From NCBI RefSeq assembly GCF_030646925.1, contig NZ_JAUSKL010000064.1, positions 1 through 53,172 of the forward strand: a stretch of 53,172 bases of DNA, read 5' to 3'. Source of the DNA: Candidatus Binatus sp. (GTDB taxonomy: Bacteria > Desulfobacterota > Binatia > Binatales > Binataceae). Position 1 is the first letter of the stretch, and every line of letters starts with the position of its first letter. The notes under the pieces were generated by a model. That model was not told where the DNA came from, made no database searches, and saw nothing but the letters and a program-made list of their open reading frames with translations. The translations under genes and the position numbers were made by a program. Below, one piece after another: positions 51,594 to 53,172 of this stretch.

Positions 51594-51622
51594 GCCCCAA
51601 CCGAGCTGTTGGGGCCTCTTTT
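51594..51622 (+). terminator. Rho-independent terminator
   Basis: GCCCCAAC (51594-51601) and GTTGGGGC (51608-51615) form a perfect 8-bp stem with a 6-base loop, followed by CTCTTTT. It would end the ada-alkA, ogt transcript. The three-gene minus operon ends 17 bp downstream at 51639; read in that direction the stem is followed by TGTTCTC, so it may also serve that operon weakly. Confidence 0.9.
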
Positions 51623-51638
51623 CAGCAGACGATTCTAG

Positions 51639-52043
51639 TCACTCCAACCGTAGGTCGGGGTCGACTCGAATCTCAATTCTGTGAGTGTGGGAAGGAAGAT
51701 CGGACTCATCGAAGTAAGTGACCAACTCAATCTCTCCGACGTCAACTACGTCCAATGGCGCGAACACTATCATCACGTTGGCGCGCTTGACGTCGGGATT
51801 GTAATGCTCAAGATCTCGCGCGCCGTGTGCAACGAAGGACCCCGAGAGCGCACTGCCGCGCAATAGCACTCTCGCCTTCTGCGGCTGGTCTGACCCGCTC
51901 CAGCGCTGGTACATGCAAAGCTTAGCTAACCTGGCGGGCACTCTTTTGAAGATGATCGCCTCATCGTACATGCCCATTAGGCTCAGTTTCCGACCTATCT
52001 CCTGGCGGATGTCTTCACAGATAATTGTGAAATCGTGCTGCAT
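51639..52043 (-). CDS. DUF6941-like protein
   Basis: The 134-residue protein starts at MQHDFTIICEDIRQEIGRKL (ATG 52043), inside the end of the previous gene with a 29-bp overlap. The FTIICEDIRQEIGxKLSLMG beginning followed by LAKLCMYQRW is the pattern I associate with the DUF6941 family: small beta-sandwich proteins of unknown function found in many phyla. Later strands ANVMIVFAPLDVVDVGEIEL fit a two-sheet fold. It is the last gene of the AT-richer operon. The family name is from memory and should be confirmed. Confidence 0.6.
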   Translation of the reverse strand: MQHDFTIICEDIRQEIGRKLSLMGMYDEAIIFKRVPARLAKLCMYQRWSGSDQPQKARVLLRGSALSGSFVAHGARDLEHYNPDVKRANVMIVFAPLDVVDVGEIELVTYFDESDLPSHTHRIEIRVDPDLRLE

Positions 52044-52551
52044 TGTCTGCGGGGTCCTGATTTCCAAAGTCTTTTGAACTCGGTTTGTTCGCGGTACTTT
52101 CGGAATTGACCCGCTCAATAGCCTGAATATCCGAGGCGGCCCAGACCGTCGCCGCAAAACTGCTGACCACGCGGTTGTTCGTCGCGGTCGCTTCGGCGGA
52201 AGCCGTCGCATCAATCATTGACATCAATTGCGGGTCAGATGCAGCACTGGAGGCCTGGAGTTCGACTTCGCTGGTGATGTCCCCAAAAAACTGCATTACC
52301 TTTAGACCAAAAGCCGTGGCTCTATGAAAACCACCACCGCTTCTCACAACTCCAACGTCTGAAAGTTGCCGAAGAATCTCCACGATGAGTATCGGTTCTC
52401 TGCGAAGTAGACCCGCAAGTCTCCCAATGTTCAAAGGCTCCGATGACGTGGCAATATTGTGGAAGACGATGAATGCGTCGCGGTCTGCCAGCAATTTGCC
52501 AATTCGGCGAAAATCGGCCTCGCGAAAGAAATATAGATGACGATCCTTCAT
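52015..52551 (-). CDS. Winged-helix-like hypothetical protein
   Basis: The 178-residue protein has an N-terminal 85 residues that read as a winged helix: FIVFHNIATSSEPLNIGRL, LLRREPILIVEILRQLSDVG, then VVRSGGGFHRATAFG as the wing. The rest is Ser/Ala-rich with no domain. It starts 2 bp after the TIR-like gene (GGAG ten bases upstream) and overlaps the next gene. It could be a regulator of the operon or a DNA-binding partner of the effector. No family could be named. Confidence 0.55.
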   Translation of the reverse strand: MKDRHLYFFREADFRRIGKLLADRDAFIVFHNIATSSEPLNIGRLAGLLRREPILIVEILRQLSDVGVVRSGGGFHRATAFGLKVMQFFGDITSEVELQASSAASDPQLMSMIDATASAEATATNNRVVSSFAATVWAASDIQAIERVNSESTANKPSSKDFGNQDPADNAARFHNYL

Positions 52552-52553
52552 GC

Positions 52554-53153
52554 TTAAGAGGCTCCACGCGTCGGCGCCATCTCGTTGAGACGCTTACGTT
52601 CTTCTTCTATCGCATAAATGTTCATTCGAATCTGCTCGACCCATTCGGCAGAGGCTGCGGCGATCACACAGGAGCCCAAATCTCGGTCTTCGAACATGAT
52701 TGGCGCGAGACGCGCCTGTCGTAGTTGTTGCGCCAATCCGCTATCTGTATAAGTGCCGCGAGCTCTACTGCTAATCCACAGCAGAAATTCTTTTGCCTGC
52801 TTACCAAATTCCTGAGCTTCCTGCATCGGTCCGAAATCTGAAGCTAGGCATATGACTGCGTCCATCTCGCCGACCTGCACGCGCTCTTGTAGATTGGCAG
52901 GAACCTTGTAGGTTTTGTCGAAGATTAGGTCCTCGCTAAAAAAAACATGATGACCGAGTTTATCGAGCGACTTACGGACTTCCTTCCTCTTCTTGGCAAC
53001 CGGACTATCCGAAGTCGGATCCGGACCCCAAACTAGTGGCCTGTAACAGTGACATTGGTATCGGGTTAGTGTATCGTAAGGGATGCTTGATGGAGAGCTT
53101 GGATTGGCCCCGAGGGAGCGCAAGGAACTGAGGGATAGAGTGCGCTCGCGCAC
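52554..53153 (-). CDS. TIR/nucleoside-deoxyribosyltransferase-like protein
   Basis: The protein is up to 199 residues from a GTG at 53153. The frame remains open to the right edge, so the true start may lie outside the window. From residue 40 it reads LVWGPDPTS, then KKRKEVRKSLDKLGHHVFFS, then EMDAVICLASDFGPMQEAQE and FLLWISSRA. This is a Rossmann-like alpha/beta order with Glu residues after the fourth strand (E112, E115), as in TIR, TIR-like and nucleoside 2-deoxyribosyltransferase domains, which cleave N-glycosidic bonds including that of NAD. Similarity is at the level of fold pattern. It heads a three-gene operon. Confidence 0.5.
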   Translation of the reverse strand: MRERTLSLSSLRSLGANPSSPSSIPYDTLTRYQCHCYRPLVWGPDPTSDSPVAKKRKEVRKSLDKLGHHVFFSEDLIFDKTYKVPANLQERVQVGEMDAVICLASDFGPMQEAQEFGKQAKEFLLWISSRARGTYTDSGLAQQLRQARLAPIMFEDRDLGSCVIAAASAEWVEQIRMNIYAIEEERKRLNEMAPTRGAS

Positions 53154-53172
53154 CCTGCCAGCCGAGGATGTG

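Overview
The window is a GC-rich chromosomal segment of about 53 kb from a free-living, metabolically versatile bacterium. Genes are densely packed and often joined by 4-base ATGA or GTGA overlaps. GTG and TTG starts are frequent. The gene content (LLM flavin enzymes, MaoC, amidohydrolase, APH-type kinase, phytanoyl-dioxygenase, DUF2950/DUF3300, DUF169) resembles uncultured soil lineages once called Deltaproteobacteria, such as Binatota, or Acidobacteria-like soil bacteria. This placement is an inference from gene content; no rRNA or tRNA gene was found.

Layout. (1) 1-7982, all on the minus strand: a surface-polysaccharide operon with a UDP-sugar 6-dehydrogenase, two NDP-sugar epimerases, a WecA-type lipid-linked sugar transferase fused to a CapD-like membrane half, a lytic transglycosylase, a Wzi-like outer-membrane protein and the start of another exported protein. 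(2) 7983-8741: an AT-rich control region. (3) 8742-16092: a MerR regulator, a frameshifted glutaredoxin, a two-repeat cupin-like protein, GST, an LLM oxidoreductase, an SDR/methyltransferase relic, the DUF1326-DUF2182 metal-protein pair, a cysteine hydrolase, a quinone-oxidoreductase-like MDR and MaoC. (4) 16159-22006: an HxlR regulator divergent from a molybdopterin oxidoreductase and a DUF169 protein, then IS and ATPase relics, a flavin monooxygenase and a SnoaL-like protein.

(5) 22059-26540 is the most interesting part. It is a minus-strand operon of TetR, a phytanoyl-CoA-dioxygenase-like protein, a 401-residue membrane protein and a 518-residue His-rich periplasmic/membrane protein. The membrane protein carries both metal-site motifs of PmoC/AmoC (D-x3-H-x12-H and N/D-x3-H-x13-H), and its C-terminal half looks like PmoA. 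The 518-residue protein has the PmoB topology and a His at the predicted mature N-terminus. I read this as a divergent copper membrane monooxygenase-like system with the C and A subunits fused. A palindromic TetR operator overlaps the promoter and start codon.

(6) 27012-30862: serine hydrolase, nitronate monooxygenase, amidohydrolase. (7) 30968-32785: a sulfur-transport locus with two YeeE/YedE halves divergent from ArsR and a half-size TauE/SafE, with a shared operator. (8) 32814-35970: a secreted PNPOx-like protein, YqgE, and a coupled APH-type kinase group. (9) 36056-47671: a compositionally distinct block with two tandem RND pumps, adaptor, outer-membrane channel, DUF2950 and DUF3300. (10) 48009-51473: an FAD monooxygenase and a divergent alkylation-repair pair (Ada-AlkA fusion, then Ogt). 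(11) 51463-53172: a lower-GC island with a strong terminator and a tight three-gene operon of a TIR/deoxyribosyltransferase-like protein, a winged-helix-like protein and a DUF6941-like protein, possibly a defence or signalling module.

All family names come from recognising motifs by eye; no search was run.
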